Below, one piece after another: positions 1 through 9,533 of a stretch of DNA of 32,662 nucleotides. The position numbers and the translations under genes are program-made. The stretch is from a virus. Position 1 is the first letter of the stretch, and every line of letters starts with the position of its first letter. Location: the IMG/VR virus record IMGVR_UViG_3300043775_002633, positions 1-32,662 of that record, one strand, 5' to 3'. The notes beneath the pieces are model-generated. The model did not search any database, was not told where the DNA came from, and saw only the letters and a program-made list of their open reading frames with translations.

Positions 1-3000
1 AATTCTACTTTTGGTTATGTTGATGGGTGGAACCCAATAACAAATCAATTAAGAGCAGTATCAAAAGAAAATTTTATTCCAGGAGAGATTGTTGAAGGAT
101 TAACTTCAAAAACTCAAGGAATAGCAAGTTTAGTGGATACAACAGATTCATTTTTTAATTTAGACTCTTCATCATTAGTTAATAATGGATGGCAAACGAG
201 TGCTGGATTCTTAAATCTCAACTCCGAAAGAATTCAGGATAGTGATTTCTATCAAAATTTCTCATATTCAATTAAATCTTCAGTAAGTTATGATTCTTGG
301 AAAGATGCGGTTAGTACTTTAAATCATACAACTGGATTTAAAAAGTTTTCGGAATATCAATTAGAAACAAAAAATTCTAATTCTATGTCCATAGGAATTT
401 CTACAGAAAAAACTTATGTAGATGTTGTTGTAGATATAGTTGGATCTGCGGATTTGAATTGTGTAACAGATTTTGATTTAGTAAAAGAAAATTCTCTTTC
501 AATTTCCGAAAGATATTTTTCTGATGAAATCACATTTTCCAGTAGAATTCTAACTGATTATTTTGAATCTATTGGTAATAGAGTTTTATCAATTGATGAT
601 ATAAGTTCACAATTTAGCAGCAATCCAAGATTTACAAGATTTTCTGAAGTTCATAGATTTTCACTTTTTAATGCAAGAGCACAAAAATATGTTACTTTTG
701 TAAGTGATAGAAGATTTACTGGACAAAGACAATTAATGTTAGTTTCTTTGCTACATTCTAAAGGAGTTGGGTATCTTAATCAATATGCAAGATTAGAATC
801 TTCATATGATTTGGGGTCTTTCGACTTTTTTATTGAAGGAACTGAAGGAGTTCTAACCTTTAATCCAGTAAAATATTCGATTAATAATTATAATATTACT
901 ACATTATCATACAATCTAAAAGATTCAATGCTAGGAATTGGTACATCTAGTTTTGGAGATTTTGTAATAATAAAAACTAGTAGTGAATTTGTATCTTCTG
1001 GATCAACAAGCATTGTTGGAATTGGAACAACATATAATTCTGCAAAAGTTTTAGTTGAAATTGCAGGTTCTAATGGACAATATGAATTTGATGAACTTAA
1101 TATCGTACACGATGGAATTAACGTTGAATTATTGCAATATGGCCAAATTACAAATGATTCATTAAACCCATATTCTAGTTCTGGATTGGGAACTTATCAT
1201 CCCTATATTTCGGGATCAGAATTAAAAATTGATTTTTATCCAAATACAGGAATTGCAGTAACGATTAATACTTTCCAAACATTATTGGGAGGAACTTTTT
1301 TCGGAATTGATGCATATGATATGAAACACGCCGAACTTCAAGGTATTTCAACTTCAATATTATCATCTATATCCCCAACTGAAACTCCTATAATTGAATA
1401 TCTAAAAGATTACGATTGTTCATATTGTTTAATTCAAGTTGCTGATACTACAAATAATAGGTATCAATTATCTGAAATTGTTCTTTTGGACGATCAAACT
1501 GATGAAAACCCAGGTGAAACGTATATTCTTGAATTTGGAAACATTGAAACCAATTCTGGATTGGGAACTTTTGGATTCAGAAAAAATGGTTTAGTAACAG
1601 AACTTACTTTCACTCCATTACCAAATATTGATACTAGAATTGTTGGATTTTCTAACGCATTAAGACATCAAGATGATGAAAAAGATATATTATCACTTAA
1701 TAATGGAAGTATAGAAACAAATTATGGAACCTATTTTGGAACCGAGAGTGATATTAAACGTGATTTCCCTTTGAACCACAAAGGAAATCAAATTTTCAAA
1801 AGAGATTTTGACGGAAGTAGTCCGCTTATTGTAAACACTTCTTTGGATACTATCACTATTCCCAATCACTTTTTTGTTACTGGAGAAAAAATTACTTATA
1901 CAAATCCAGGTGCAGGAACAACTCAATCTATAGGTATAGGTACAACTGATTTTGGTGTTGGAATAGGAATTACTAATAAATTACCATCAACAGTTTATAT
2001 TGTGAAGGTTAATGAAAATACAATTAAATTGGCAAAAAGTGCAGAAGATGCTTTAAAATTCATACCAAAAATTTTAGATTTAACGTCTGTTGGAATAGGA
2101 ACTACTCATACATTTACTGCAAATAATCAAAATGCTAAAGCGATAATTGCAATTGATAATATTATACAATCACCAATTACATCAACAGCCCAAACAACAA
2201 TATTATCAAAAAATGTATTTACTACGGACGATTTGATATATGTTGCAGGAATAACTTCATTTTTTGGTGGAGACTTGATTAAGATTGGTAATGAAATTAT
2301 GAAAATTGAATCTGTTGGAGTGGCGAATACAAATATTTTTAGAGTTAGAAGACCTTGGATGGGAACGACTATTGCAGGATATTCAACGGGAACACTTGTT
2401 ACAAAAGTTGTAGGAAATTATAATATTATAGATAATACGCTAAATTTTTCAGAAGCTCCTTATGGAAATGTTCCCCTTTCAAATTCTACAGAAAGCCCAG
2501 ATGAAAGGGATTGGGTAGGGATAACAACTAGTTCCAAATTTCAAGGGAGAACATTCCTAAAATCTGGAATATCTGATAGTGCAAATGAGACATATTACAG
2601 AAATTATATATTTGATGATATTTCGGAACAGTTTAATGGAAAAACTAAATCATTTACTTTAAAATCAAATGGATCAAATACTTCTGACATTTCATCTGAA
2701 AATTCCATCATTTTAATTAATGACATTTTTCAAGGTCCAGGATTAACAAATAATTATTATCTTACAGAATCTATTGGGATAACGTCTATTACCTTCGTTG
2801 GTGGTGCAACGTCAATTGCATATGATGTTAATACTGCATCTATACCCGCTGGTGGTATAATTATTTCGGTTGGTTCTACTGAAGGTTTTGGATATCAACC
2901 TTTAGTATCTGCTGGTGGGACTGCGATTGTTTCTGGTTTGGGCACGATTTCATCTGTCAGCATTGGTAATAGTGGTTCTGGGTATAGATCTGGTCTTCAG

Positions 3001-5049
3001 ACAGTAAGAGTTGGTGTTGCAACATCAAGTACAGATACACTCTCAATACAATTCATTGGAACTGCAATTGTAAATAATGGGCACATTGTTGGAGTTTCAA
3101 TTACAAATCCAGGAACAGGATATACTTCTTCAAACCCACCATATGTAATAATCGATGATCCACTTTCTTATTCGGATCTGCCACTAATCTATAGTGCCGA
3201 TTCTTTATCTGGATTGGGAAGTCAGGCAACTATTGATGTGGTAGTTGGACAAGGGTCAAGTGTGATAGATTTTGAAATTAAAAATCTTGGATATGGATAT
3301 GGTCAGGGAGAAATACTTACAGTTTCTGTTGGTGGAACTGTTGGCATTCCTACAGATCCAACAAAAACTTTCAAAGAATTTCAAATTTCTATTCAAAAAA
3401 CTATTACTGATAAGTTTACTGGATGGTCAATCGGAGAACTTCAGGTTTTAGATACTCCTGAAAATTTATTTGATGGTTCTAGAACTATTTTCCCACTATT
3501 AGTTGCAGGATCATTGATTTCATTAAGATCTGCAATAGGATCAAACATTAATATTCAAGATAATCTTTTGGTATTTTTAAATGATGTATTACAAGTTCCT
3601 GGAATTGGGTTTGAATTTGCCGGTGGCAGTGTAATTACATTTACAGAACCTCCAAGAATTGGTGATACTTGTAAGATTATTTTTTATAAAGGAACTGGAT
3701 CAGTAGATGTCATCGAAAGAAATATTTTAGAAACTATTAAATCTGGCGATGAATTGACGATTGGTTATGATGCAATTTTAGGCCAAACCGAATTGTTACA
3801 AGAAACAGAAAGAACTGTCGATTTTCTAAAATCAGTAGATTTAGTTAAAACCTTACCTTACTATGGCCCAGGTTTATCAAATGATTCAAGATTAGTTAGA
3901 CCAGTTACTTGGTGTAGACAAACTGAAGATAAAATTATCAACGAGAAGGAAGTAGGAAAAGATAGGGAATTATATGAACCAATTATTAATCCTTTTGCAT
4001 ATATTATTAAATCTGTTGGCATTGGTTCAACAACAATTTATGTTGATAATTTGAAACCATTCTTTGACTCTCAAAATGAAAATGATGTTTCTTTAACTTT
4101 TCAAAAGAGTATAAAACTAATATCACAGGATCCTAAATCGGGTGCAATTGGAACTGCTATTGTTTCTGGAATGGGTACAATTTTATCTGTTGCTATTTCT
4201 GATGGTGGTGTTGGATATACAACTGCTACAGTTAGTTTCGGATCAACTATTGGAGTTAATACTTCAACTCAGGCATTTGGTTCTGCAATTATTAGTGCTG
4301 CTGGGACTGTGGCAGGAATCTCAATTACAAATCCAGGATCTGGATATACAAGTACAAATCCACCATCTGTCCTTATATCATCACCAACACCAATTATTGA
4401 AACTAATCAGGTTTCTTCATACTCCGGAGATTCTGGAATTATAGTTGGATTTGGAACAACGACACAAGATTCAATCGATAAATTTATTTTTGATTTGTAT
4501 ATTCCCGAAGATTCTTTCCTCAGAAATCAATCTTTAGTAGGAACTGCAATTACTATAAGTTCACTTAATGTTAATGATTATTTTGTAGTTTACGATTCAA
4601 ATGTTGGATTAGCATCAACATCAATAAAATCATTAGATTTTGATACTAATGTTATTGGTGTAGGCACTCAATTCATAGATAATGTCTATCAGGTTGATAG
4701 TATTTTTGTTACAGAAACTGATGTGGTTGGTATTGGTACAACTTTTGTAAAACGAATCTATACTAGAATTACTGGAATTGGAATAACTATAGATTTTAGT
4801 TCTACAAATATTACTTTTGATTCTGAAGTATTTAAATTTGATTCTCTTAAAACTTCTGGATCTGGGTATACTGGAATTATTACAACATCACCTTCTTTTG
4901 GTAATTTTAGTTGGGGTAAAATTGATTTAAAAAATAGAAGTGAAGAAAATCAATTTAATTTCTACGGAAATATGGGAATTGGTGGAATTACTACTTCGGC
5001 AGTAGTTCAAAGAACATCATCACTAAAATTCAGAAATTACATAGTCTAA
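1..5049 (+). CDS. Giant marine T4-like virion (baseplate-region) structural protein, 5' end missing
   Basis: The frame is open from base 1, so the gene starts upstream; the GTG at 133 is an internal Val codon, not a start. At least 1682 residues are present. No enzyme motif is visible. The protein is Gly/Ser/Thr/Ile-rich and looks all-beta. VGIGTT-type turns recur. Two roughly 83-residue segments (bases 2911-3162 and 4141-4389) each carry a GTAIVSG start and a SITNPG(T/S)GYT end. An IGNEIMKI...VRRPWMGT module lies at about 2200-2412. Large proteins of this kind are known from marine T4-like myoviruses as virion structural proteins. The position two to four genes upstream of gp8 suggests a baseplate wedge or baseplate-attached fibre role, perhaps filling the place of T4 gp7, but I see no clear gp7 similarity. 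It ends with a TAA that lies inside a late-promoter-like box. Confidence 0.8.
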   Translation, partial: NSTFGYVDGWNPITNQLRAVSKENFIPGEIVEGLTSKTQGIASLVDTTDSFFNLDSSSLVNNGWQTSAGFLNLNSERIQDSDFYQNFSYSIKSSVSYDSWKDAVSTLNHTTGFKKFSEYQLETKNSNSMSIGISTEKTYVDVVVDIVGSADLNCVTDFDLVKENSLSISERYFSDEITFSSRILTDYFESIGNRVLSIDDISSQFSSNPRFTRFSEVHRFSLFNARAQKYVTFVSDRRFTGQRQLMLVSLLHSKGVGYLNQYARLESSYDLGSFDFFIEGTEGVLTFNPVKYSINNYNITTLSYNLKDSMLGIGTSSFGDFVIIKTSSEFVSSGSTSIVGIGTTYNSAKVLVEIAGSNGQYEFDELNIVHDGINVELLQYGQITNDSLNPYSSSGLGTYHPYISGSELKIDFYPNTGIAVTINTFQTLLGGTFFGIDAYDMKHAELQGISTSILSSISPTETPIIEYLKDYDCSYCLIQVADTTNNRYQLSEIVLLDDQTDENPGETYILEFGNIETNSGLGTFGFRKNGLVTELTFTPLPNIDTRIVGFSNALRHQDDEKDILSLNNGSIETNYGTYFGTESDIKRDFPLNHKGNQIFKRDFDGSSPLIVNTSLDTITIPNHFFVTGEKITYTNPGAGTTQSIGIGTTDFGVGIGITNKLPSTVYIVKVNENTIKLAKSAEDALKFIPKILDLTSVGIGTTHTFTANNQNAKAIIAIDNIIQSPITSTAQTTILSKNVFTTDDLIYVAGITSFFGGDLIKIGNEIMKIESVGVANTNIFRVRRPWMGTTIAGYSTGTLVTKVVGNYNIIDNTLNFSEAPYGNVPLSNSTESPDERDWVGITTSSKFQGRTFLKSGISDSANETYYRNYIFDDISEQFNGKTKSFTLKSNGSNTSDISSENSIILINDIFQGPGLTNNYYLTESIGITSITFVGGATSIAYDVNTASIPAGGIIISVGSTEGFGYQPLVSAGGTAIVSGLGTISSVSIGNSGSGYRSGLQTVRVGVATSSTDTLSIQFIGTAIVNNGHIVGVSITNPGTGYTSSNPPYVIIDDPLSYSDLPLIYSADSLSGLGSQATIDVVVGQGSSVIDFEIKNLGYGYGQGEILTVSVGGTVGIPTDPTKTFKEFQISIQKTITDKFTGWSIGELQVLDTPENLFDGSRTIFPLLVAGSLISLRSAIGSNINIQDNLLVFLNDVLQVPGIGFEFAGGSVITFTEPPRIGDTCKIIFYKGTGSVDVIERNILETIKSGDELTIGYDAILGQTELLQETERTVDFLKSVDLVKTLPYYGPGLSNDSRLVRPVTWCRQTEDKIINEKEVGKDRELYEPIINPFAYIIKSVGIGSTTIYVDNLKPFFDSQNENDVSLTFQKSIKLISQDPKSGAIGTAIVSGMGTILSVAISDGGVGYTTATVSFGSTIGVNTSTQAFGSAIISAAGTVAGISITNPGSGYTSTNPPSVLISSPTPIIETNQVSSYSGDSGIIVGFGTTTQDSIDKFIFDLYIPEDSFLRNQSLVGTAITISSLNVNDYFVVYDSNVGLASTSIKSLDFDTNVIGVGTQFIDNVYQVDSIFVTETDVVGIGTTFVKRIYTRITGIGITIDFSSTNITFDSEVFKFDSLKTSGSGYTGIITTSPSFGNFSWGKIDLKNRSEENQFNFYGNMGIGGITTSAVVQRTSSLKFRNYIV
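2911..3162 (+). repeat. Internal GYT-type protein repeat, copy A
   Basis: Codes for a segment starting GGTAIVSGLGTISSVSI and ending VSITNPGTGYTSSNPPYVI. It pairs with the copy at 4141-4389, with the same order of a GTAIVSG.GTI start, a first GYxx turn, and a second SITNPGxGYT...NPP turn. It is a within-gene duplication of a small beta module that also occurs in other genes of the window. Confidence 0.8.
4141..4389 (+). repeat. Internal GYT-type protein repeat, copy B
   Basis: Codes for a segment starting GAIGTAIVSGMGTILSVAI and ending ISITNPGSGYTSTNPPSVL, matching copy A at 2911-3162 in length and motif order. The bases have diverged at many positions while the protein pattern is kept, so the duplication is not recent. 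Confidence 0.8.
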
Positions 5050-5052
5050 ATA
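5045..5052 (+). promoter_or_regulatory. Late-promoter-like box TCTAAATA
   Basis: One mismatch from the T4 late consensus TATAAATA, 22 bases before the ATG at 5075. The box contains the TAA stop of the preceding gene (5047-5049). Confidence 0.5.
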
Positions 5053-5074
5053 TTTCTACAATAAAGTCGCAGTA

Positions 5075-7846
5075 ATGGCAAGACTAGGAATAAACACTGG
5101 TGCTATAGGAAATGATGGAACGGGAGACTCCCTACGTGCTGCTGGCGGAAAAATCAATAGTAATTTTCTAGAACTTTATACTTATTTGGGTGCAGGAAGT
5201 ACTGACACACTTTCTGCACCTATCTGGGATAAGACAATTTCTGGTATTAACACATTAAGCAATGTTGGTATTGGCACAATTGATCCAAGATTTTCTTTAG
5301 AAGTTGGTTCGGTAGGTGCATCGGGAACTTCTTTGTGGGTTAATGGAGACGCAAGAATAACTGGAATTCTTACGGTTGGGACATCATCAATAACATTAGA
5401 TGGAACAAATAATACAATTACTGTTGGTTTAGGGGTAACTATTGACGGAAATTCTGGAGTTATAAATGCTTCTTCTATTAATTTAGGGGGTGCAACTTTA
5501 ACTGGAGCTGCAGTAACTTATATTACTGCAGGTTCTGGAATTTCTGTTGATCAATCAACTGGCAATGTTACGATTACTGCAACTGGTGGTGGGGGAGGTT
5601 CTCAAACTCTCAATGATACATTAGGACTTGGCAATACCTCAAGTTTTGGAATGAGTGTTGGAGTTGTAACTGCATCTTCATTTGTAAAGACTGGAGGAAC
5701 TTCAAGTCAATTTTTAAAGGCAGATGGATCTGTTGATACGTCTACATATGCAACAGAAACTTATGTTGGTTTAGCAACTACAGGATTATTAAGTTCTACT
5801 GGAAACGGATCTTCATTAACAGGAATTGTAACTTATATTGAAGCAGGTTCTGGAGTCTCTATAGACCAGAGTACTGGTAAAGTTACTATTACTAGTACAG
5901 GTGGAGGTGGTTCTGGAGAATCATATTGGGTATCAACAAACGCAGGAATTCATACACTTTCTAATGTTGGAATAGGAACCACAAATCCAACAAGCACCCT
6001 TACTGTTAATGGTAATGCATTAATTTCTGGAGTAGTTACTGCCACAACATTTGTAGGAAACTTTTCGGGATCTATCACAGATGCAACTAATCTTACTGGT
6101 GGAACAGCAAATGCATCATCATTGAATGTCTCTGGTATTACTACAATTTCTCAAGGAAGAATTCAAGCGGATGCTAGTTCTAACTTGAGATTTGGTAATC
6201 TACCTGCAGGTTCTGGAAGTGGAAGAAATATTGCAATTGGAGATCAAGTTCTTGCATCTTTGAGTGGAGGATCTGGTAGAAATATTGGTATTGGAGAACT
6301 TTCATACTATGATACAACTACTGGACAATATAACATTGGTATTGGTGAGAGAGCAGGACAGAAGGTTTCTACAGGTTCATATAATGTAATTCTTGGTGCT
6401 TATGATGGAAACTCTGGAAATCTAGACATCCGTACATCATCAAACAATGTAGTTATTGCTGATGGTCAAGGAAATATTCGTCAGTATATCAATTCAAGTG
6501 GCAATGTAGGTATCAAGACCACAATAGTTACAGAAGCACTCACAGTTGCTGGTGTTGTATCTGCGACTAGTTTCCATGGAACATTAAATGCAAGTCAATT
6601 AACTGGTGCCCTTCCAGCTATTGATGGATCTGCATTGATTAATGTAACTGGTTCTGGAAGTGGTGTTGTAGTTCGAGAAGATGGAACACCAGTTGGAACC
6701 GCTGGAACTATTGACTTTGGAAATAATGTCAGTGTTTCTTTTGCTTCAGGTATTGCCACTGTTTCTGGTGCAAGTTCAGTATCTGCTGCAACAACTGCTT
6801 ATGCACTTGCGGGAACTCCAAACCTTAATGTTGGAGTTGTTACTGCTTCCAGATTAATCAGTAATTCTTCAATTGGAATTGGCACTACAAATCCAAATGA
6901 AGAAATCCATATTTATGGCTCGGCTCCCGACATTCATATTCAATCTTCATCATCCACTGGTGCAGGACAACTTTATTTTACAAACAATTCTGGTGGAGTT
7001 GGATTCCTTGCAAAAGTTGGTTCTTCTTATAATAATATCAATTATCCCACAGTTTCTTCAAATTCACTCTCACTGTTTAATATTGATAATGCTCCATTAA
7101 TTTTAGGAACCAATGATTTAGAAAGATTTAGAATTGTAGGATCTGGAAATGCTGGATTTGGGACAACAAATCCAACATCAAAACTTACAGTTTCTGGTGA
7201 TACATTAGTTTCTGGTATAGTTACGGCATCATCATTCTCTGGATCTGGTTCAGGACTCACTAATCTACCAGCAGGACAATTGACGGGATCACTTCCTGCT
7301 ATTGATGGTTCTGCATTATTAAATGTTACCGCTGCGGGAACTGGAATCGCAATTAGAGATGATAATACTCCAGTTGGATCCGCAGTAACAGTTAATTTTG
7401 GAACTGGACTTGATGTTACATTTAATTCGGGTATTGCAACAATTACTGCTTCTGGCGGTTCTTTACAATCAAGAACCACAGTCACTGGAGTTACGACTTC
7501 AATAGTAAATAATGGAATTGGAAATACCAACATCACTGGATTTAAGTCATATGCTCTGATGAAAGTTGGTTTATCCACTGCAGGATGGTTAAGACTATAT
7601 ACTGATAGCACATCAAGATCAAATGATGCATCCAGAAGTGTTGGTATTGATCCATCACCTGGAAGTGGAGTGATTGCTGAAGTTGTTACAACAGGTATTT
7701 CAACAACTCAGATTATTTCTCCTTTTGTAATGGGCGGTAATTTAGATAATCCTGCTGATACCACAATTTATGCAGCAATCACAAATCTTTCTGGTTCTAC
7801 TCAAGCAATCACAGCAAACCTAACCATTCTTCAACTGGAGGCATAA
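5075..7846 (+). CDS. Repetitive trimeric-type tail/baseplate fibre protein
   Basis: This 923-residue protein starts MARLGINTGAIGNDGTGDSL, followed by a KINSNFLELYTYLG segment, a head seen on many marine T4-like virion proteins. The shaft repeats a (V/I)GIGTTNPTSTLTV-like unit about five times, a GSG(I/V)S(V/I)DQSTG(N/K)VTIT unit twice (5519-5598, 5834-5913), and a longer unit twice (about 6580-6775 and 7255-7455). A stretch near residues 405-470 (NIGIGERAGQKVSTGSYN) resembles the YadA-like head motif of trimeric adhesins. The last 125 residues, with a YALMKVGLSTAGWLRLYTDS start and LQLEA end, resemble the C-terminal domain of marine phage fibres, likely the distal or receptor-contact part. 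Role inferred: host recognition or baseplate fibre. No catalytic residues seen. Seven bases separate it from the next gene. Confidence 0.82.
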   Translation: MARLGINTGAIGNDGTGDSLRAAGGKINSNFLELYTYLGAGSTDTLSAPIWDKTISGINTLSNVGIGTIDPRFSLEVGSVGASGTSLWVNGDARITGILTVGTSSITLDGTNNTITVGLGVTIDGNSGVINASSINLGGATLTGAAVTYITAGSGISVDQSTGNVTITATGGGGGSQTLNDTLGLGNTSSFGMSVGVVTASSFVKTGGTSSQFLKADGSVDTSTYATETYVGLATTGLLSSTGNGSSLTGIVTYIEAGSGVSIDQSTGKVTITSTGGGGSGESYWVSTNAGIHTLSNVGIGTTNPTSTLTVNGNALISGVVTATTFVGNFSGSITDATNLTGGTANASSLNVSGITTISQGRIQADASSNLRFGNLPAGSGSGRNIAIGDQVLASLSGGSGRNIGIGELSYYDTTTGQYNIGIGERAGQKVSTGSYNVILGAYDGNSGNLDIRTSSNNVVIADGQGNIRQYINSSGNVGIKTTIVTEALTVAGVVSATSFHGTLNASQLTGALPAIDGSALINVTGSGSGVVVREDGTPVGTAGTIDFGNNVSVSFASGIATVSGASSVSAATTAYALAGTPNLNVGVVTASRLISNSSIGIGTTNPNEEIHIYGSAPDIHIQSSSSTGAGQLYFTNNSGGVGFLAKVGSSYNNINYPTVSSNSLSLFNIDNAPLILGTNDLERFRIVGSGNAGFGTTNPTSKLTVSGDTLVSGIVTASSFSGSGSGLTNLPAGQLTGSLPAIDGSALLNVTAAGTGIAIRDDNTPVGSAVTVNFGTGLDVTFNSGIATITASGGSLQSRTTVTGVTTSIVNNGIGNTNITGFKSYALMKVGLSTAGWLRLYTDSTSRSNDASRSVGIDPSPGSGVIAEVVTTGISTTQIISPFVMGGNLDNPADTTIYAAITNLSGSTQAITANLTILQLEA
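6580..6775 (+). repeat. Fibre shaft long repeat, copy 1
   Basis: Encodes SQLTGALPAIDGSALINVT, then a VVREDGTPVGTAG segment and a final SGIATVSG. It matches copy 2 near 7255-7455 (QLTGSLPAIDGSALLNVT, IRDDNTPVGSAV, SGIATITASG) in order and spacing. Confidence 0.8.
7255..7455 (+). repeat. Fibre shaft long repeat, copy 2
   Basis: Second copy of the LPAIDGSAL...TPVG...SGIAT unit described at 6580-6775, just before the C-terminal domain. Typical of fibres that change length by duplication of shaft units. Confidence 0.8.
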
Positions 7847-7853
7847 GTAACAA

Positions 7854-9281
7854 ATGGCAATTACAACAACTACAATTTCAAAATCAGCAGGATGGGCAAG
7901 AACTGATGTTGTTCTACAACTTGAAGAAGCATTTACTTGGTTAGGTTGGCACGGAGGAACTCAAACTGGCATTGTAACAGGTATTAGTGCTTATAGTGGT
8001 GGTGGAATAGTTGGAACTTCAAACACAGATTATTATGATGTTTTTCCTGCGACAACTACAGGTATCGGGACTGGAGCAAGTTTTGCTGTTTATAGAAATA
8101 ATGGGCCAGTAAATGCAATTTATGTTAATCGTCCTGGATATGGTTATACTGATGGAGAATATGTGACATTATCCGCAGAGGATATCGGTGGATCTGCAAA
8201 TGGTGCTACTGGAATTGGAATTACTGTTCAAGTTGCTGGTGGTGTTTCTCCAGTTGGATATGGATCTACCAATACCTTTTACGATAAAGATGTGACTGCA
8301 GGATCATTATATCCTTGGGGAGTTGTAAGACATACAATTCAGTCTAATAAAAACTTTGGAAATACTTATAGAGGATTTCAACCGACTTCGAATACTCAAA
8401 TGTATATAATGAGTGGATCTGGATTTCATCCTTGGGACACTACTAATACCTCTGACAGAGGAAATTCCTACAAAAATCGTTGGGCAGGGAATCAGTATTT
8501 TGATATACAGAATCAACCTATAGGCTCTAATTTAGAACTTTCCTCCTCTAGTCTTAATGGTGCAAATGTAGTTCAATCTATTACTTTTGCATCATCCAAT
8601 TCTTATCAGTTAGATTTAAACTTATATCGTTCTGGAATTGATCCAAACTTTGCCGTGTTTGCTTATAAACAACCAACTTTATCTTCTACAGATTTAAGTG
8701 ACAATAATTTTCAGGTGTTTTTCTTTCATAATTTTACGACACCTATTTGGGATTTAGATTATTTGTATCTTGGTGGAGCAACATTTATTACTCCAGATAC
8801 TAATCCATCAAGTTCTCCAGGAATTACATTTAATACTTATTTGCATCCAGATGCAGTACCTGGATATGGCAAAAGATCTGCTGAATGGGGTTATAGTTCT
8901 TCAGGATCTTCTATTTATAAAACTAGTGTTTATGAGTCTTCATCATATCCAAATAGTGTTATAGATGAAACAACACTTTATTATAGAACCGCAGCAAATT
9001 CTCTAGGTGGGCAAAGCGTAACAACTGACACATTAAATTCAAATACATTTTATAATGCAGTCATCAAAGGAATTCCACTTTCTACACAAATGATGCCAAT
9101 TCCTTATTACTTACCTGATGATTTTGTTCTTATTGATTTCCAAATCAATACTCCATCGGTGAATGTCCAACAAGGAGATACAATTACTATTAGTGGTTCC
9201 GAAGTTTATACTGTAATTACTGGTTCTTATAATCAAACCGCAACAACTCGTGGTATTGCATTCTGTGCGAGGACAGTCTGA
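7854..9281 (+). CDS. Marine T4-like virion structural protein, 475 aa, function unknown
   Basis: Starts MAITTTTISKSAGWARTDVV, followed by a Trp-rich TWLGWHGG segment. Residues about 70-125 carry a GASFAVY...NRPGYGYTDGEY module related to the GYT repeats elsewhere in the window. The rest is rich in Ser, Tyr, Asn and aromatics, with no signal peptide or membrane segment. The C-terminus (QGDTITISGSEVYTVI ... GIAFCARTV) resembles the ends of other marine phage virion proteins. It lies between the fibre gene and a 77-codon gene, and its TGA overlaps that gene's ATG by one base (TGATG), suggesting translational coupling. A minor baseplate or fibre-associated component is the likely role. I do not recognise a characterised homologue. 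Confidence 0.7.
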   Translation: MAITTTTISKSAGWARTDVVLQLEEAFTWLGWHGGTQTGIVTGISAYSGGGIVGTSNTDYYDVFPATTTGIGTGASFAVYRNNGPVNAIYVNRPGYGYTDGEYVTLSAEDIGGSANGATGIGITVQVAGGVSPVGYGSTNTFYDKDVTAGSLYPWGVVRHTIQSNKNFGNTYRGFQPTSNTQMYIMSGSGFHPWDTTNTSDRGNSYKNRWAGNQYFDIQNQPIGSNLELSSSSLNGANVVQSITFASSNSYQLDLNLYRSGIDPNFAVFAYKQPTLSSTDLSDNNFQVFFFHNFTTPIWDLDYLYLGGATFITPDTNPSSSPGITFNTYLHPDAVPGYGKRSAEWGYSSSGSSIYKTSVYESSSYPNSVIDETTLYYRTAANSLGGQSVTTDTLNSNTFYNAVIKGIPLSTQMMPIPYYLPDDFVLIDFQINTPSVNVQQGDTITISGSEVYTVITGSYNQTATTRGIAFCARTV

Positions 9282-9514
9282 TGGCAGATTATACCATTCC
9301 TGGATTAACTTCTGCAGTTGTTGGAATTGCATCTACAGTTGCATTTTTATCGCAGTCCCAAAATAGTGTAGATAATGTAACTGGAACTAATGGAACTATA
9401 TCTGCGGGTAATATTGATTTAAGTAATGATGTTACGGATACTGTTCCTGGATGGCTAACTGGAAGAAGGCCAGTAAGTGGTCAGGTATTTCCTCGTGGTG
9501 TTTATAATAAATAG
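9281..9514 (+). CDS. Small conserved virion-cluster protein, 77 aa
   Basis: Starts MADYTIPGLTSAVVGIAS and ends with a basic GRRPVSGQVFPRGVYNK tail. The ATG overlaps the stop of the upstream gene by one base (TGATG), so its translation is probably coupled. The N-terminal 25 residues are hydrophobic but short of a convincing membrane helix. The Arg/Pro/Gly tail, of the kind PRGVYN(K/R), is familiar from short proteins at this place in marine T4-like phages. Function is unknown; a small baseplate or fibre-associated component is a guess from position. Its TAG stop overlaps a late-promoter-like box upstream of gp8. Confidence 0.7.
   Translation: MADYTIPGLTSAVVGIASTVAFLSQSQNSVDNVTGTNGTISAGNIDLSNDVTDTVPGWLTGRRPVSGQVFPRGVYNK
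9506..9513 (+). promoter_or_regulatory. Late-promoter-like box AATAAATA before gp8
   Basis: One mismatch from TATAAATA, 20 bases before the gp8 ATG at 9534. It overlaps the TAG stop (9512-9514) of the 77-residue gene. Confidence 0.5.
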
Positions 9515-9533
9515 ATAATAAAAACTCTGTAAA

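Noticed and set aside
133-5049. Reading the first gene as starting at 133
   Set aside because: Base 133 is a GTG in a frame that is open to base 1 with sensible protein sequence before it (FGYVDGWNPITNQL), so it is an internal codon of a gene cut by the window edge.
7042-7611. 189-codon open frame on the minus strand inside the fibre gene
   Set aside because: It is antisense to a clearly coding repeat region, is Pro/Val-rich in the way that follows from the complement of Gly/Thr codons, and has no ribosome-binding site or known motif.
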